Source: JBDWFY01 sp039976075 (lineage in GTDB: Bacteria > Pseudomonadota > Alphaproteobacteria > Rhizobiales > Stappiaceae). From it: 64,000 nt of DNA. Positions 43,785 to 52,455 of this stretch are shown here, in pieces. The notes beneath the pieces were generated by a model. That model searched no databases. It saw nothing but the letters and a program-made list of their open reading frames with translations, and had not been told where the DNA came from. Location of the stretch: contig JBDWFY010000001.1 in the NCBI GenBank assembly GCA_039976075.1, positions 1,302,001-1,366,000 on the forward strand. Reading direction: 5' to 3'. Made by a program: the position numbers and the translations under genes. Numbering within the stretch: position 1 is the stretch's first letter; the number at the start of each line of letters is the position of its first letter.

Positions 43785-44237
43785 ATGAACAAGACTGTTT
43801 CGTTGCCGGCATCTCTGTTGAGTGCCGGCTCAAAGGCCTATTCCGACACATACACCATCCGCGAAGCCGCTGAGATGCTCGATATGTCGCTCAGGACAAT
43901 CCGCTTTTATGAAGAAAAGGGATTGGTCCGCCCATTGAGAGAAGGGACCGAGCGTGTTTTCACCCCCGCTGAGATTGATGCGCTTCGCACCGCCCAAAAA
44001 TATCGCAATATCGGCCTGACACTGAGAGAAATCAAAACAATGTTGGGCGAACTTTCGCAGATATCGCGAGCGGAGGAACAAAATGTAATCATCAAACGTT
44101 ACATGCAGCAACGCCTCAAAGAAATTGAGAGCGAGCTGGAACACTCCAAGAAACAAGAGCAGCTGGTGTTACGCCTGCTACAGAAAATCGCCGAGGCCAC
44201 CCCAGAGACATCAATGGCCGTCACAGACGAAGCCTGA
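43785..44237 (+). CDS. MerR family transcriptional regulator
   Basis: About 150 residues. N-terminal winged helix YTIREAAEMLDMSLRTIRFYEEKGLV with the RxYE motif, wing REGTERVFTPAEIDAL, then a long dimerisation coiled coil rich in Glu, Gln, Lys and Arg. No cysteine pair for metal or redox sensing. The helix-turn-helix is of the type seen in LiuR-like regulators of branched-chain and keto-acid catabolism, which fits its divergent neighbour, a beta-keto acid cleavage enzyme. The ATG at 43785 is preferred to 43722 because the conserved domain starts about 20 residues later; its ribosome site (AAGGT) is rather far. Confidence 0.85.
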   Translation: MNKTVSLPASLLSAGSKAYSDTYTIREAAEMLDMSLRTIRFYEEKGLVRPLREGTERVFTPAEIDALRTAQKYRNIGLTLREIKTMLGELSQISRAEEQNVIIKRYMQQRLKEIESELEHSKKQEQLVLRLLQKIAEATPETSMAVTDEA

Positions 44238-44389
44238 GGGGGTCAACTGTCCTAGGCCCGTCTCCCAACGCGCAATTGACCGTCAGACCAGAAACAAAGC
44301 GCGCGTGTGCCCAAGCAGGCCCGGGACCGCGCGAGGTATCAATCGGTTCAAGGTGATTGTTCGGACGAGCACCTGCATTGATGCCGGTC

Positions 44390-46117
44390 TCATGGCTCAA
44401 GAGAGCGTTTAAGGTCGTCGTAATAGTCCAGCATCACGTGCCCGCCTGGAAAATCGGTACATAACCTTGGCATGGTGACATTCGAAAAATGAGCCGGATC
44501 GATATTCGGCCAGTTTTTCCTTTGAGACTTGATCAATTTTGCCGCTTCCGCAGGACGGCCGAGTTTGTTCAAAATAACGGCGTGCCGCATGACAGTGTAA
44601 GGAATTTGAAAAATCTGAGCGGCCCGCTTTTCGGCATCCAGCGCCAGCTCAAACTCCCCCCGGTTCAAATGCAACCATCCAAGCCATGTCAAAGTTACCC
44701 ATCGGATCGGATTGTCCGGACCAAGTGATTCATCAAATGCGATGGCATCCTGCAGGATATCGTCCGGCGCGACAGTGCATGTGTAGGGGATGACGATAAG
44801 CAGTCCGCGCGCCAATCCATGGTTTGGATCAAGTTCCAGGACACGCTTCATGGAGCGGATAGCGTCTTTCACCATGCCGGAGTGCCACTGCGACTGAGCA
44901 ACATTGAACAGGACATTCGCATCGCCCGGAGCAAGTTCCAGCGCTTTTTGCCAATGAGCCTGTGCCTCCTGCCGGGCTTCTGGCGTATCCGAGGGGCCAT
45001 CGACACTGGAAAGATAAGCCAACTTGTCCGCCAGAACCGAATAGGCCGGACCAAAAGCGGCGTCTTTCTTGATGGCCAGGCGGGCCAAAGTGACGCGTTC
45101 CTGCTCCCATTTCAGGGAATTTTTGGCAGGTCCGGGAACCCAATTAGCAAGAACAAACAATTGCGCAGCAGAGAGTGTCTCCGGATCCCGACCCTGCAAC
45201 GTGCTGATCGATGCACCCAATATCTGCATACTCAGTTCACGAACGACCTGTGCAACAACCCGCTCAGAGGCGGCATTCTTTCTCAATTGATGCGTTCTGG
45301 CCCAAACCAGTTCGTTGGTGTGACCGTTGATCAGTTCAACTGAGACGCGACGGTATGTAGGGGCATCCTGAACTATGCCCACAACCGAATAATCCGGCTG
45401 TTCTTCATCGGAATTCGACCTTTCCGGGGCTCCCTCTTCCGGAGGCTGTTCAGGCAGGATGATGGACAAGGTGTCGTTTCGCAGCAGTGCGGACCGGATC
45501 CCCCGCAGGAACTGAAAGGTTTCCCTTTTTTCCGTTTCGTTTGAAGGAGTATGCGCATTTTCCTGGACGCGGACCTTTATGGTGTTGCTCGCCCGCATCA
45601 CCGTGTCTCGCGCCTCAAACCGAAACAATGCCGGCAGAAACACCCACGCACCGATGATACAGAGCGCCAAGCCGAGAATAATGGCTGCAAACAGGCGTTT
45701 ATGTCCCAGCTTGGAGGAAGTCGGTTTCGTTTCGTCTGTTTCGTGTTGATCGAGACCGGCATTGGACACCTCACGCCGTGAGAACGAAGGCCTGTAGCTC
45801 CCCTTTGGAACGGAAATTTCAACCCGGTCAAGGCGCCCGCTATTGAGATAATATAACTGCAGCGCGGACCGCAGCCTGCCAACACCAACCCTAACACTTG
45901 GATCAGTTTGCGGATCAAAGGTTTCTGCTTTGCCCAGCGCATCCAGGGCGATGGAAAACGCCTTGAGTTTTCCGCCCCGCCCCTCCAGTTCCTCACAGAC
46001 GACAAAGCGCAGAATTTTCCTGAGTGTTGGCGATGTTCGCAGTTCATCGGAGTCAAGAACGCGGGACAATGCCGCCTGAATCTCCGCATGATCGGGAACA
46101 CCTTCCACACCGCTCAT
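44390..46117 (-). CDS. Membrane TPR protein with N-terminal winged-helix-like domain
   Basis: 575 residues. The N-terminal 120 residues have the pattern of a protein family common in Rhizobiales, often loosely annotated adenylate-cyclase-like or transcriptional: SPTLRKILRFVVCEELEGRG, DPSVRVGVGRLRSALQLYY and ISVPKGSYRPSF. One membrane helix follows (LFAAIILGLALCIIGAWVFL, about residue 142), then a segment of beta character (VVGIVQDAPTYRRVSVELI), and TPR repeats to the C terminus (AHWQKALELAPGDANVLFNV, AIRSMKRVLELDPNHGLARG). No cyclase catalytic domain is present. GGAGGAA precedes the ATG at 46117. The layout resembles CadC-type membrane regulators; whether it binds DNA is unknown. Confidence 0.75.
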   Translation of the reverse strand: MSGVEGVPDHAEIQAALSRVLDSDELRTSPTLRKILRFVVCEELEGRGGKLKAFSIALDALGKAETFDPQTDPSVRVGVGRLRSALQLYYLNSGRLDRVEISVPKGSYRPSFSRREVSNAGLDQHETDETKPTSSKLGHKRLFAAIILGLALCIIGAWVFLPALFRFEARDTVMRASNTIKVRVQENAHTPSNETEKRETFQFLRGIRSALLRNDTLSIILPEQPPEEGAPERSNSDEEQPDYSVVGIVQDAPTYRRVSVELINGHTNELVWARTHQLRKNAASERVVAQVVRELSMQILGASISTLQGRDPETLSAAQLFVLANWVPGPAKNSLKWEQERVTLARLAIKKDAAFGPAYSVLADKLAYLSSVDGPSDTPEARQEAQAHWQKALELAPGDANVLFNVAQSQWHSGMVKDAIRSMKRVLELDPNHGLARGLLIVIPYTCTVAPDDILQDAIAFDESLGPDNPIRWVTLTWLGWLHLNRGEFELALDAEKRAAQIFQIPYTVMRHAVILNKLGRPAEAAKLIKSQRKNWPNIDPAHFSNVTMPRLCTDFPGGHVMLDYYDDLKRSLEP

Positions 46118-46386
46118 TCTGCTTCCTCCAAAGCAATGCGTTTGAAGGTACATTAATCACGGTTTTCATACAAAGAGGATGACGCTGCTGAAGCAAAATA
46201 CAGGTTATGCATCTGCATGACTTGAGGCGACCGTTAGAGCCAATGTACTTGGCCTACACTTTTCCGACGGGCTCGAGCGACTGCAAATGCTCATTCAATC
46301 TGCCACGTGGTTGCTGGTGGTTTCGATTGAGAAGGGTGCGCACATTTGCTAGGAAGCTCAGACGTTTCGCACCATTTTGGAAAAAT

Positions 46387-47226
46387 ATGACCGGACTTGT
46401 AACTTACTACGTGATCAATCTCGATCGATCGCCGGAACGTCTCGCAGCCATATCGGATAATTTGAGCCGTCTGGGATGTTGCTACTCCCGAGTAGAAGCT
46501 GTCGATAGCCAGCAAATGCCGGACGATGAAATCGGCAGGTACTACGACGGAAAGTTTTCAGTGGACGGTGGCTGCTATTTGAAAAAAGTCTGGATCTGTA
46601 TCACCCTTTCGCATGAGCGGGCACTAAAGGCCTTTTTGAACAGCGATCAACCCTACGGCGTAATCCTTGAAGATGACGCCATCCTTCATCAGGATACGCC
46701 AGGAGTCGTAGACTATCTGATAGAAAATCACGCCGCGGGCTCAGTTGAATTTGATATGGTGGAGTTGGCCGGGCCTGATAAAAAGGGCAAACGGGATATC
46801 ATCAAACAGACTACAGAATTCGGCCCGTTTAAAATTGGCAAACCGCTAAAAACCACGCCGTTGGCTGCAGGTATGATTTATTCCCGGGCGGGCGCTGAGA
46901 AGATATTGCGTCATGCTTTGCCGGTTCGAACTCATTGGGATAACTACCTCTCTCTCTCCTGGCGCCATGGTGCGCGAACCCTTACAGTTCGCCCCTATCC
47001 GATTACGTCCCGAGCACCCACAGTGTCGTCTATTGAAAAAGATGACGCCATTCCCGTTCCAACACTCTGGGATGCATTCAAGCGAAGAATCTATCGAATC
47101 TACCAAGGACCGCGACGCTGGTGCCACAACATGCTCTGGATGGGTCCTGCAGCCTGTCTGAAAATTCCCGGCTCTTATGCCTGGGGAGAACGGAGCGGGC
47201 ACAGAAAACAGCCAAGCGAGCGTTGA
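46387..47226 (+). CDS. Glycosyltransferase family 25 protein
   Basis: 279 residues. Family 25 features: the N-terminal TYYVINLDRSPERLAAI, the acceptor region, GVILEDDAIL with the metal-binding EDD triad, and LAAGMIYSRAGAEKIL. Relatives add galactose or glucose to lipooligosaccharide. The ATG at 46387 fits the conserved start, so the 60 extra codons upstream are not used. It stands alone, without LPS or capsule genes, at the left edge of a region of small unknown genes, which suggests an acquired surface-modifying gene. Confidence 0.88.
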   Translation: MTGLVTYYVINLDRSPERLAAISDNLSRLGCCYSRVEAVDSQQMPDDEIGRYYDGKFSVDGGCYLKKVWICITLSHERALKAFLNSDQPYGVILEDDAILHQDTPGVVDYLIENHAAGSVEFDMVELAGPDKKGKRDIIKQTTEFGPFKIGKPLKTTPLAAGMIYSRAGAEKILRHALPVRTHWDNYLSLSWRHGARTLTVRPYPITSRAPTVSSIEKDDAIPVPTLWDAFKRRIYRIYQGPRRWCHNMLWMGPAACLKIPGSYAWGERSGHRKQPSER

Positions 47227-47444
47227 TATCAGTCGCAGTTGCACAGGAACTGCTAAGTGACCAAAGTGGCCGCTCAGCCAGTACGGTATAAAGGACGGCT
47301 GAATCCAATGGAGTGCCAAACGCTATCGGCCCCAACACACAAAAGGTGCAGGTAACCCTTGAAGCTGCGGGATTTCTGTTCATTCCTGAAAACGATGGTG
47401 GTGCCAGCGTCAGGCTTGGGGACCGTGATCAAGGCGGAAAAGCG

Positions 47445-48038
47445 ATGAGATCGATAGCTCGTATAAAGTGCAGAAAAGTGCTGCGCGCAGCTCTGACCAT
47501 ATCACTGGGGTTCGTTGTCAGTGTTGGAACGGTCCAGGCTGCGCCGAGTGACTTAGAGTTGAAAATTGGACCTCAGACCGGCGATGTGAATCGAAACTTG
47601 GTGACGTATATACCAATGATTTGCTCAGGCAAGTCCCGTGTTGATGGTCCATATCGCTGTAAACACCTGGCCAAAATAATGAAGCAGATTGCACACGACA
47701 ACAAATATCTGAAAATCTATCGCGCGCCTGGAAGAGATGACTTCAGAAACAAGTTGACTGTCTTGTTCTCAAAGGTCGGCGACTCAGATGACCTGAAAGA
47801 AAGAGCCCATCGTGATCGAGGCATTGTTTCGCACCAGATTGCTCAAGGGTGTATTTATATCAAGGCCTCGCGCAGTACCTATTCAGTGGATGTTCTCTAC
47901 ATCGAAGATAATATCAAGGATTTTGAGAGGTGTGTTTTAGCTTCTCTGTTTGCATTTATGAATGTCACGCCCCTGGGACAGTTCTTCAATTATGACGCTG
48001 AGAGGTTGAGGGGCATTCTGAAGGCCTCATTCAATTGA
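47445..48038 (+). CDS. Secreted protein of unknown function
   Basis: 197 residues with a signal peptide (VLRAALTISLGFVVSVGTVQAA) and four or five cysteines in the mature part. The region HQIAQGCIYIKASRSTYSVD and the following IEDNIKDFERCVLASLF recall DUF2927 secreted proteins, but the match is loose. The ATG at 47445 is chosen for the signal peptide and the AAGGCGG upstream; the frame is open to 47313. No function is proposed. Confidence 0.7.
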   Translation: MRSIARIKCRKVLRAALTISLGFVVSVGTVQAAPSDLELKIGPQTGDVNRNLVTYIPMICSGKSRVDGPYRCKHLAKIMKQIAHDNKYLKIYRAPGRDDFRNKLTVLFSKVGDSDDLKERAHRDRGIVSHQIAQGCIYIKASRSTYSVDVLYIEDNIKDFERCVLASLFAFMNVTPLGQFFNYDAERLRGILKASFN

Positions 48039-48041
48039 GCC

Positions 48042-48293
48042 ATGAACTTCAACAGATTTGGATTGAGCACATTTGTCGGGCTGTTTGCGATGGAAGAAAC
48101 GATCAAAATCATTGAACGCCGCAGATCGCGTGCTCACCTAATCAGGCGCGGCGATGGCGCGTTCACATATCGCGAACAACTGTCCGTACCTGACGGCTGG
48201 GGCCCGATGAGCTTGGACGCTGGAATAAATGATTCAGATGAAACTGTCGAAGCCGAGGCGCGCTCGCGAGTATGGTGGCTAGCCAACGACTAA
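48042..48293 (+). CDS. Small protein of unknown function
   Basis: 83 residues, starting 3 bp after the preceding stop. The likely folded part begins at a second ATG (48090): MEETIKIIERRRSRAHLIRR, rich in charge, then SVPDGWGPMSLDAGIND and WWLAND at the end. Neither start has a clear ribosome site, so coupling to the gene before is probable. It may be a remnant or a small conserved protein; unknown. Confidence 0.5.
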   Translation: MNFNRFGLSTFVGLFAMEETIKIIERRRSRAHLIRRGDGAFTYREQLSVPDGWGPMSLDAGINDSDETVEAEARSRVWWLAND

Positions 48294-48392
48294 AATGCAT
48301 CCTCTGGTTTTAACGTTTCTCAAACGCAATTATTGAATAATCGCCGTTCATTTTTAAATAGCTTCGCTTTTGCCTCGGGAGGAGATTAAGCC

Positions 48393-48806
48393 GTGAACGT
48401 ATATAAAATAGCATCTTTCGCGCTGATTTCCCTGTTCATTGCAAGTCCGAGTGACGGCGCCTCGGGCATGACCGGAGAGCAGTTGTACAAGTATTGTTCG
48501 GCGAGTGAGGACGATGTAGTGCCGGCGACATTTTGCCGAGGTTACCTCATTGGGCTGGTAGATGGCGCTGGGTACGGTACGAGCAATACATTTCACCTAC
48601 TTGACCTTCTTGGAGAAAGAAGAGCTCCTACAAACTGGCCAGAAGCGGTTTCATCTTTTTTAAACTACTGTCCGCCTGAGGATACAGACTTCGAACAGAT
48701 TGTCGTAACGGTTGTAAATTTCCTTGAAAAGAACCACCAGGATCGACACTTGTCGGCTGATTATACTGTCTGGGAAGCGTTGCGCGACAAATACCCCTGC
48801 GTTTAG
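48393..48806 (+). CDS. Rap1a/Tai4-like secreted protein
   Basis: 137 residues with a signal peptide (IASFALISLFIASPSDGA). The mature part has the Rap1a/Tai pattern: LYKYCSA, FCRGYLIGLVDGAG, YCPPEDTDFEQIVVTVVNFL, then NHQDRHLSADYTVWEALRD and a final PCV, with four cysteines at the positions that form two disulfides. In Serratia, Rap proteins and Tai4 are periplasmic immunity proteins against type VI amidase effectors, but the fold is widespread in bacteria without such systems, and no effector or T6SS gene is visible here. The start is a GTG with GGGAGGAG upstream. Confidence 0.72.
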   Translation: MNVYKIASFALISLFIASPSDGASGMTGEQLYKYCSASEDDVVPATFCRGYLIGLVDGAGYGTSNTFHLLDLLGERRAPTNWPEAVSSFLNYCPPEDTDFEQIVVTVVNFLEKNHQDRHLSADYTVWEALRDKYPCV

Positions 48807-48849
48807 CACCTCGTTCAAGTCGAATTGAGCCCACCAGAAATCTGAGGCA

Positions 48850-48905
48850 GGCTTTTGTGCGTCTGTGTGCCGAAATTCATAATCGGCGCTTTACGGGGCG
48901 TTTCT
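48850..48905 (+). repeat. Imperfect 56-bp direct repeat, copy 1
   Basis: Starts GGCTTTTGTGCG and ends CGTTTCT; about 40 of 56 positions agree without gaps with the stretch at 49289-49344. The two copies bracket the 71-codon minus-strand gene at 48904-49119. Confidence 0.45.
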
Positions 48906-49119
48906 ATTTAAGCTCCTCCGGTATCAATTCCGGGTATTCTTTGAATATCGGATCCAAAATATTTTCCCGCACAGAAACCATAACTTTTCCAACGGAGTAC
49001 TTATAATTTCTGTATTCTTCCTCATCACAGTCGTCTTGAATCTGAACGATGGATTCATCTAACTCCCTTAGTACCAATTTCATTGATTCAAACGTTTTTG
49101 ATGCAGCAGCCTTGTCCAT
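48904..49119 (-). CDS. Small acidic protein of unknown function
   Basis: 71 residues, strongly helical and acidic: LRELDESIVQIQDDCDEEEY and VRENILDPIFKEYPELIPEE. It resembles a widespread family of roughly 70-residue bacterial proteins with an N-terminal DKAAASKTFE-like helix; no function is known to me. ATG start without a strong ribosome site. It is flanked by a pair of imperfect 56-bp direct repeats, as if inserted or duplicated as a unit. Confidence 0.6.
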   Translation of the reverse strand: MDKAAASKTFESMKLVLRELDESIVQIQDDCDEEEYRNYKYSVGKVMVSVRENILDPIFKEYPELIPEELK

Positions 49120-49288
49120 GCGAAATCCAATTTCTGTGAATTTTTTTAAATGGAAAAAAGAAGATTAGCTGGATGGGTACAAAGTGCAATTTTTTCAATC
49201 CAGTTAGATCTCTCGACCAATTCAAGTACTTGGCGCCCTTCGAATTAAACCACAAGAGCCGAAATAGGCCCGCCGCAGAGTCGTGACG

Positions 49289-49344
49289 GGCTTTTGCGCG
49301 CCTTCATGCCGAAGACGTTAAACAGCGCTGTATGGCCCGTTTCT
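49289..49344 (+). repeat. Imperfect 56-bp direct repeat, copy 2
   Basis: Starts GGCTTTTGCGCG and ends CGTTTCT, same length as copy 1. The 369-bp gap 49120-49488 around it holds no gene that I can support. Confidence 0.45.
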
Positions 49345-49488
49345 GAGTCCTTTACCACTTCCGACGAATACCGTCGCACGTCCGACCTTTGTCACTTTTG
49401 TTCTTTTGTCCTGGGGGGTAGAGATTGACGGATGAGAGTTTGGTAGAAATCATTCCACCAAATTATCATTTGTGGGTTTTGAGGATAC

Positions 49489-49929
49489 ATGGCACCCAAG
49501 AAAATTGAGATACTGGATGAAACTGGCGAACTGCTAAAGGCGTACACGGTGCCGGAAGGCAAAGATCAGTTCGAAGGTGTAGTTTGGGAGGGTGTATTTC
49601 TCTACGGCGCGCAACTTTCAGGGGCCAATTTCAAAGGCGCGGATTTGTACTGGGCAGGCTTATGTATGGCCAATCTCGACGGCGCCAATTTCGAGAAAGC
49701 TCAATTGCAGGGAGCTAATCTACGGGATGCATCCTGTGTTGGAGCAAACTTTCGGTATGCCAATCTTGGAAGAGATAACCTCGGCGGTAGTTCTCAGCTT
49801 CAAGGCGCAAATCTGTCCGGCGCAATTCTGAACAGAGCCAAATTGGACGGGGCCGAATACGACGGTTCGACTGTCTTTCCAGAAGGTTTCTACCCGCCGT
49901 CACACGGGATGGTGGATACCGACGATTAG
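49489..49929 (+). CDS. Pentapeptide repeat protein
   Basis: 146 residues. After a 30-residue N-terminal part, about 16 tandem A(D/N)LxX repeats: YGAQLSGANFKGADLYWAGL, ANLDGANFEKAQLQGANLRD, ANFRYANL, ANLSGAILNRAKLDGAEYDG. They form a right-handed square beta-helix. Short proteins of this type are mostly of unknown role; the Qnr type that mimics DNA is longer and has loops not seen here. GAGGA precedes the ATG. The following 432 bp (49930-50361) hold only an unconvincing 84-codon frame. Confidence 0.88.
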   Translation: MAPKKIEILDETGELLKAYTVPEGKDQFEGVVWEGVFLYGAQLSGANFKGADLYWAGLCMANLDGANFEKAQLQGANLRDASCVGANFRYANLGRDNLGGSSQLQGANLSGAILNRAKLDGAEYDGSTVFPEGFYPPSHGMVDTDD

Positions 49930-50361
49930 TCACTGTGTTCAATTTGCTAGACGCTCTGGCACAATGAAAGAAAGTGACAAAATCGCCTTTTGCATCCTGC
50001 TGTCATCGTGTCACCGAGTTGAAACGTCCGACCCTGACCATGGCGGAAATTCTGCAGTTCATATCGATATCCATACAACTGAGTTCACGGCAAAGACCCA
50101 AGCGGAACAACCTAATAATTGAAGCTGTAGTCTATGATGACCTGGGGCGGACACCCGACCAAGTAAGAAACGTCGGCACTAGAGGAGCACTGACCACAAT
50201 CTTGTTCAGTGGTATTCTTTCAGGTTGATATGATGATGTTCCAAAATCTTCTCATATGATTACGTACGATTTGTCCAGCAGGACAGACATTGAGGAAAGC
50301 TGATTATTGCTCTAGTTTGAGGCACTATCAGCACATTTAACTTCGCGCGCATAAAGAAGCT

Positions 50362-51111
50362 ATGACTACAGAATTCCGCTCACACCGTTTGGCTGTCTTG
50401 ATAGACGCTGACAATGCATCTGCGAAGATTGCAGATGGTCTGTTCGAGGAAATCTCCAAGATTGGAGAAGCCAGCGTCCGCAGAATATATGGCGATTTTT
50501 CGGGTACACGTTCGAAAGCTTGGGCTGACATACTTTCCAAACATGCAATCATTCCACAGCAGCAGTTCGCCTATACGACTGGCAAGAATGCGTCCGATAT
50601 CACGCTGGTGATTGATGCCATGGATTTGTTGCACAGCGGTCGGTTTGATGGTTTTTGTCTCGTGTCATCCGATAGCGATTTTACGCGCCTCGCCGCACGC
50701 ATTCGAGAGGAAGGTATTGATGTTTTCGGGTTCGGCGAACAAAAGACCCCGGAAAGTTTTCGACAAGCATGTCGGCGTTTCTTCTACACGGAGAACCTGC
50801 TGCCTGGAGCCAACGGGAAAAAATCCGATGAGGCTGCTAAGCCATTGCAATCTCTGACCCATGCCAGGCGTATTTTGAGCAAGATTATCTCCGAAATGGA
50901 GAGCGAAGATGGATGGGAAAACTTAAGTCACGTTGGCAATCAACTCGCCAATTTGGCACCAGATTTTGATCCCAGAACTTACGGCTGCAAAAGTCTGAGC
51001 GATCTGGTGCGCAAGATTGACACTCTTGAACTTATTCAATCTGAGTCAGGACATATGAGAATTCGCTCAAGACCTGTCATCAAAACCAAACCGCAAAAAT
51101 CCAAGACATGA
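50362..51111 (+). CDS. NYN domain protein with LOTUS/OST-HTH domain
   Basis: 249 residues. N-terminal NYN (LabA/DUF88) PIN-like nuclease domain about 10-150: VLIDADNAS with the first acidic pair, KNASDITLVIDAMDLL, and FCLVSSDSDFTRLAARIRE with the last catalytic aspartates. All expected acidic residues are present, so an active metal-dependent RNase is likely. The C-terminal domain (about 165-235) SKIISEMESEDGWENLSHVG and YGCKSLSDLVRKID matches the OST-HTH/LOTUS fold, which binds RNA, including G-quadruplex RNA. This pairing is known in many bacteria, but its targets are not. It stands alone among small accessory genes. Confidence 0.88.
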   Translation: MTTEFRSHRLAVLIDADNASAKIADGLFEEISKIGEASVRRIYGDFSGTRSKAWADILSKHAIIPQQQFAYTTGKNASDITLVIDAMDLLHSGRFDGFCLVSSDSDFTRLAARIREEGIDVFGFGEQKTPESFRQACRRFFYTENLLPGANGKKSDEAAKPLQSLTHARRILSKIISEMESEDGWENLSHVGNQLANLAPDFDPRTYGCKSLSDLVRKIDTLELIQSESGHMRIRSRPVIKTKPQKSKT

Positions 51112-51185
51112 TCCGAAAAGGAAAGTGGCCACTAGTGTCAGTTTAGTGAATAGCGCCAGCGGCAACGCGGGGAACTCTGAACGAA

Positions 51186-51228
51186 CATAGTCCACGACAT
51201 CGATATCTATCGAACCTCGTGGACTATG
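51186..51228. repeat. Perfect 11-bp inverted repeat with nested stem
   Basis: CATAGTCCACG (51186-51196) pairs with CGTGGACTATG (51218-51228); inside the 21-nt loop TCGATA and TATCGA pair again. The right arm contains the predicted GTG start of the next small gene. It could be a translation-blocking RNA hairpin, a protein-binding palindrome or a recombination site. Confidence 0.7.
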
Positions 51229-51431
51229 AGCACACGCATGGCGACTCAGCGCGTATTTCAGCGGCCGAGCGTGAGGATCAGGTGCTTGCGGAAGGTGATA
51301 TCGACGGCGTTGCAGTCTGGAAATGGATCAATGAGGCAATTCGGGAGTTGGAGAGTACCGGTCTGCCGGATTTGCCCTCGAAGAATCACCAACATTTAGA
51401 AACTATTGAAAAGTCTCTACCGCCCTTTTAA
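51219..51431 (+). CDS. Small conserved-type protein, unknown function
   Basis: 70 residues. The central part AEREDQVLAEGDIDGVAVWKWINEA (cited in part, about residues 15-40) fits a family of short alphaproteobacterial proteins with the pattern AexxLaeGDldGxAVWkrI, often seen downstream of unrelated genes; function unknown. The GTG start lies within the right arm of a strong hairpin and has no ribosome site. It overlaps the start region of the next longer frame. Confidence 0.55.
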   Translation: MDYEHTHGDSARISAAEREDQVLAEGDIDGVAVWKWINEAIRELESTGLPDLPSKNHQHLETIEKSLPPF

Positions 51432-51459
51432 TATCTTTACGGAAGCTGGGGGACGAAAC

Positions 51460-52446
51460 TTGCGTCGAAGAGAATTTCTTGCTGCAACCATATCGCTGAC
51501 ATCCATGGGTTTGGCGTTCGCACAGAATGATAGTGCGATACCCGAAATCGAAAGCAACGTTAACTTACCCGGGCATCGTGAGTCGGTGAGTGATCTGGTA
51601 TTTGGGCCCGATGGCACTTTGTATAGCTTAAGCCGAAATATGCTTGCGGTATGGGACTGGCCTTCAGGTAAAACTCGAGCACAATACAGCTCCAACAAAG
51701 CTCATAAAATGATCTACGATAGTGAGCTTGACAGAATGATCCTGTGGACCGAACAGGGTATGGCTTTTGTTTTTGATTTGACCAAAAAGACTGTTCAAAA
51801 TTTAGTCTCTCCAGCCAATCCACAATCACGGCTTAGCGCAGTTTCTAACGCTTCGATTCATCCGAGTATTGAGCTGTATGCTTTCACGCATCAGGGTGGT
51901 GTATCATTGTTTGAGCGGCAGTCATTGGAACCGTATGACACAATCGCTGTCTCTGAAATGGAACGCGTCGGGACATTCACTCCTTCAGCAATAACTCCCG
52001 ATTTGTCGCTGATATTCTGGGTTGAGAGCGATGGTCTCATCAAATCTTTAAGACTTCCCGACGCTGAAATTGGACCGGAATTTGGCGGACACAGGGGAGC
52101 CAGTCAAAATTTTATGAAGTTGTCTGTATCAGCCGACTCCTCGAAATTTGTGAGTAGCGACCCAACACAAATAATTAGTTGGGATACAAAGACCGGCAAG
52201 GAAATTAGCAGAGTAGCGGCCAACAATCACGATGCGCTTAAGGTTCACAGTTTAGATAAACCAGGGCAGCTTATTCTAGCGGGCGGGCGACCTCTTGGAA
52301 TCTACGACTTACTTCAAAATCAAATGCAAACGATACTGAAATCGGGTCTATCGTTTGTTTACCGCGCCAAAGCGAATTCAGATTTCAGCGCGTTCGCAGC
52401 ATCGGATGACAAAGGTCGAATTGTCGGTTGGAATCTGTCAATTTAA
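51460..52446 (+). CDS. Tat-exported beta-propeller (WD40-like) protein
   Basis: 328 residues. A twin-arginine signal (RRREFLAATISLTSMGLAFA) sits directly at the N terminus if the TTG at 51460 is used; GGGGGA lies 7 bp upstream. The TTG at 51406 would add 18 residues. The mature part consists of WD40-like blades: GHRESVSDLVFGPDGTLYSL, LAVWDWPSGK, IISWDTKTGKE, and GRIVGWNLSI at the end. Probably a periplasmic protein-protein scaffold. It is followed after 9 bp by a large secreted protein, so the two likely act together. Confidence 0.75.
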   Translation: MRRREFLAATISLTSMGLAFAQNDSAIPEIESNVNLPGHRESVSDLVFGPDGTLYSLSRNMLAVWDWPSGKTRAQYSSNKAHKMIYDSELDRMILWTEQGMAFVFDLTKKTVQNLVSPANPQSRLSAVSNASIHPSIELYAFTHQGGVSLFERQSLEPYDTIAVSEMERVGTFTPSAITPDLSLIFWVESDGLIKSLRLPDAEIGPEFGGHRGASQNFMKLSVSADSSKFVSSDPTQIISWDTKTGKEISRVAANNHDALKVHSLDKPGQLILAGGRPLGIYDLLQNQMQTILKSGLSFVYRAKANSDFSAFAASDDKGRIVGWNLSI

Positions 52447-52455
52447 GGAAACCTC

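Noticed and set aside
49974..50228. 84-codon frame between the pentapeptide and NYN genes
   Set aside because: GTG start without ribosome site, no domain or conserved look; left uncalled.
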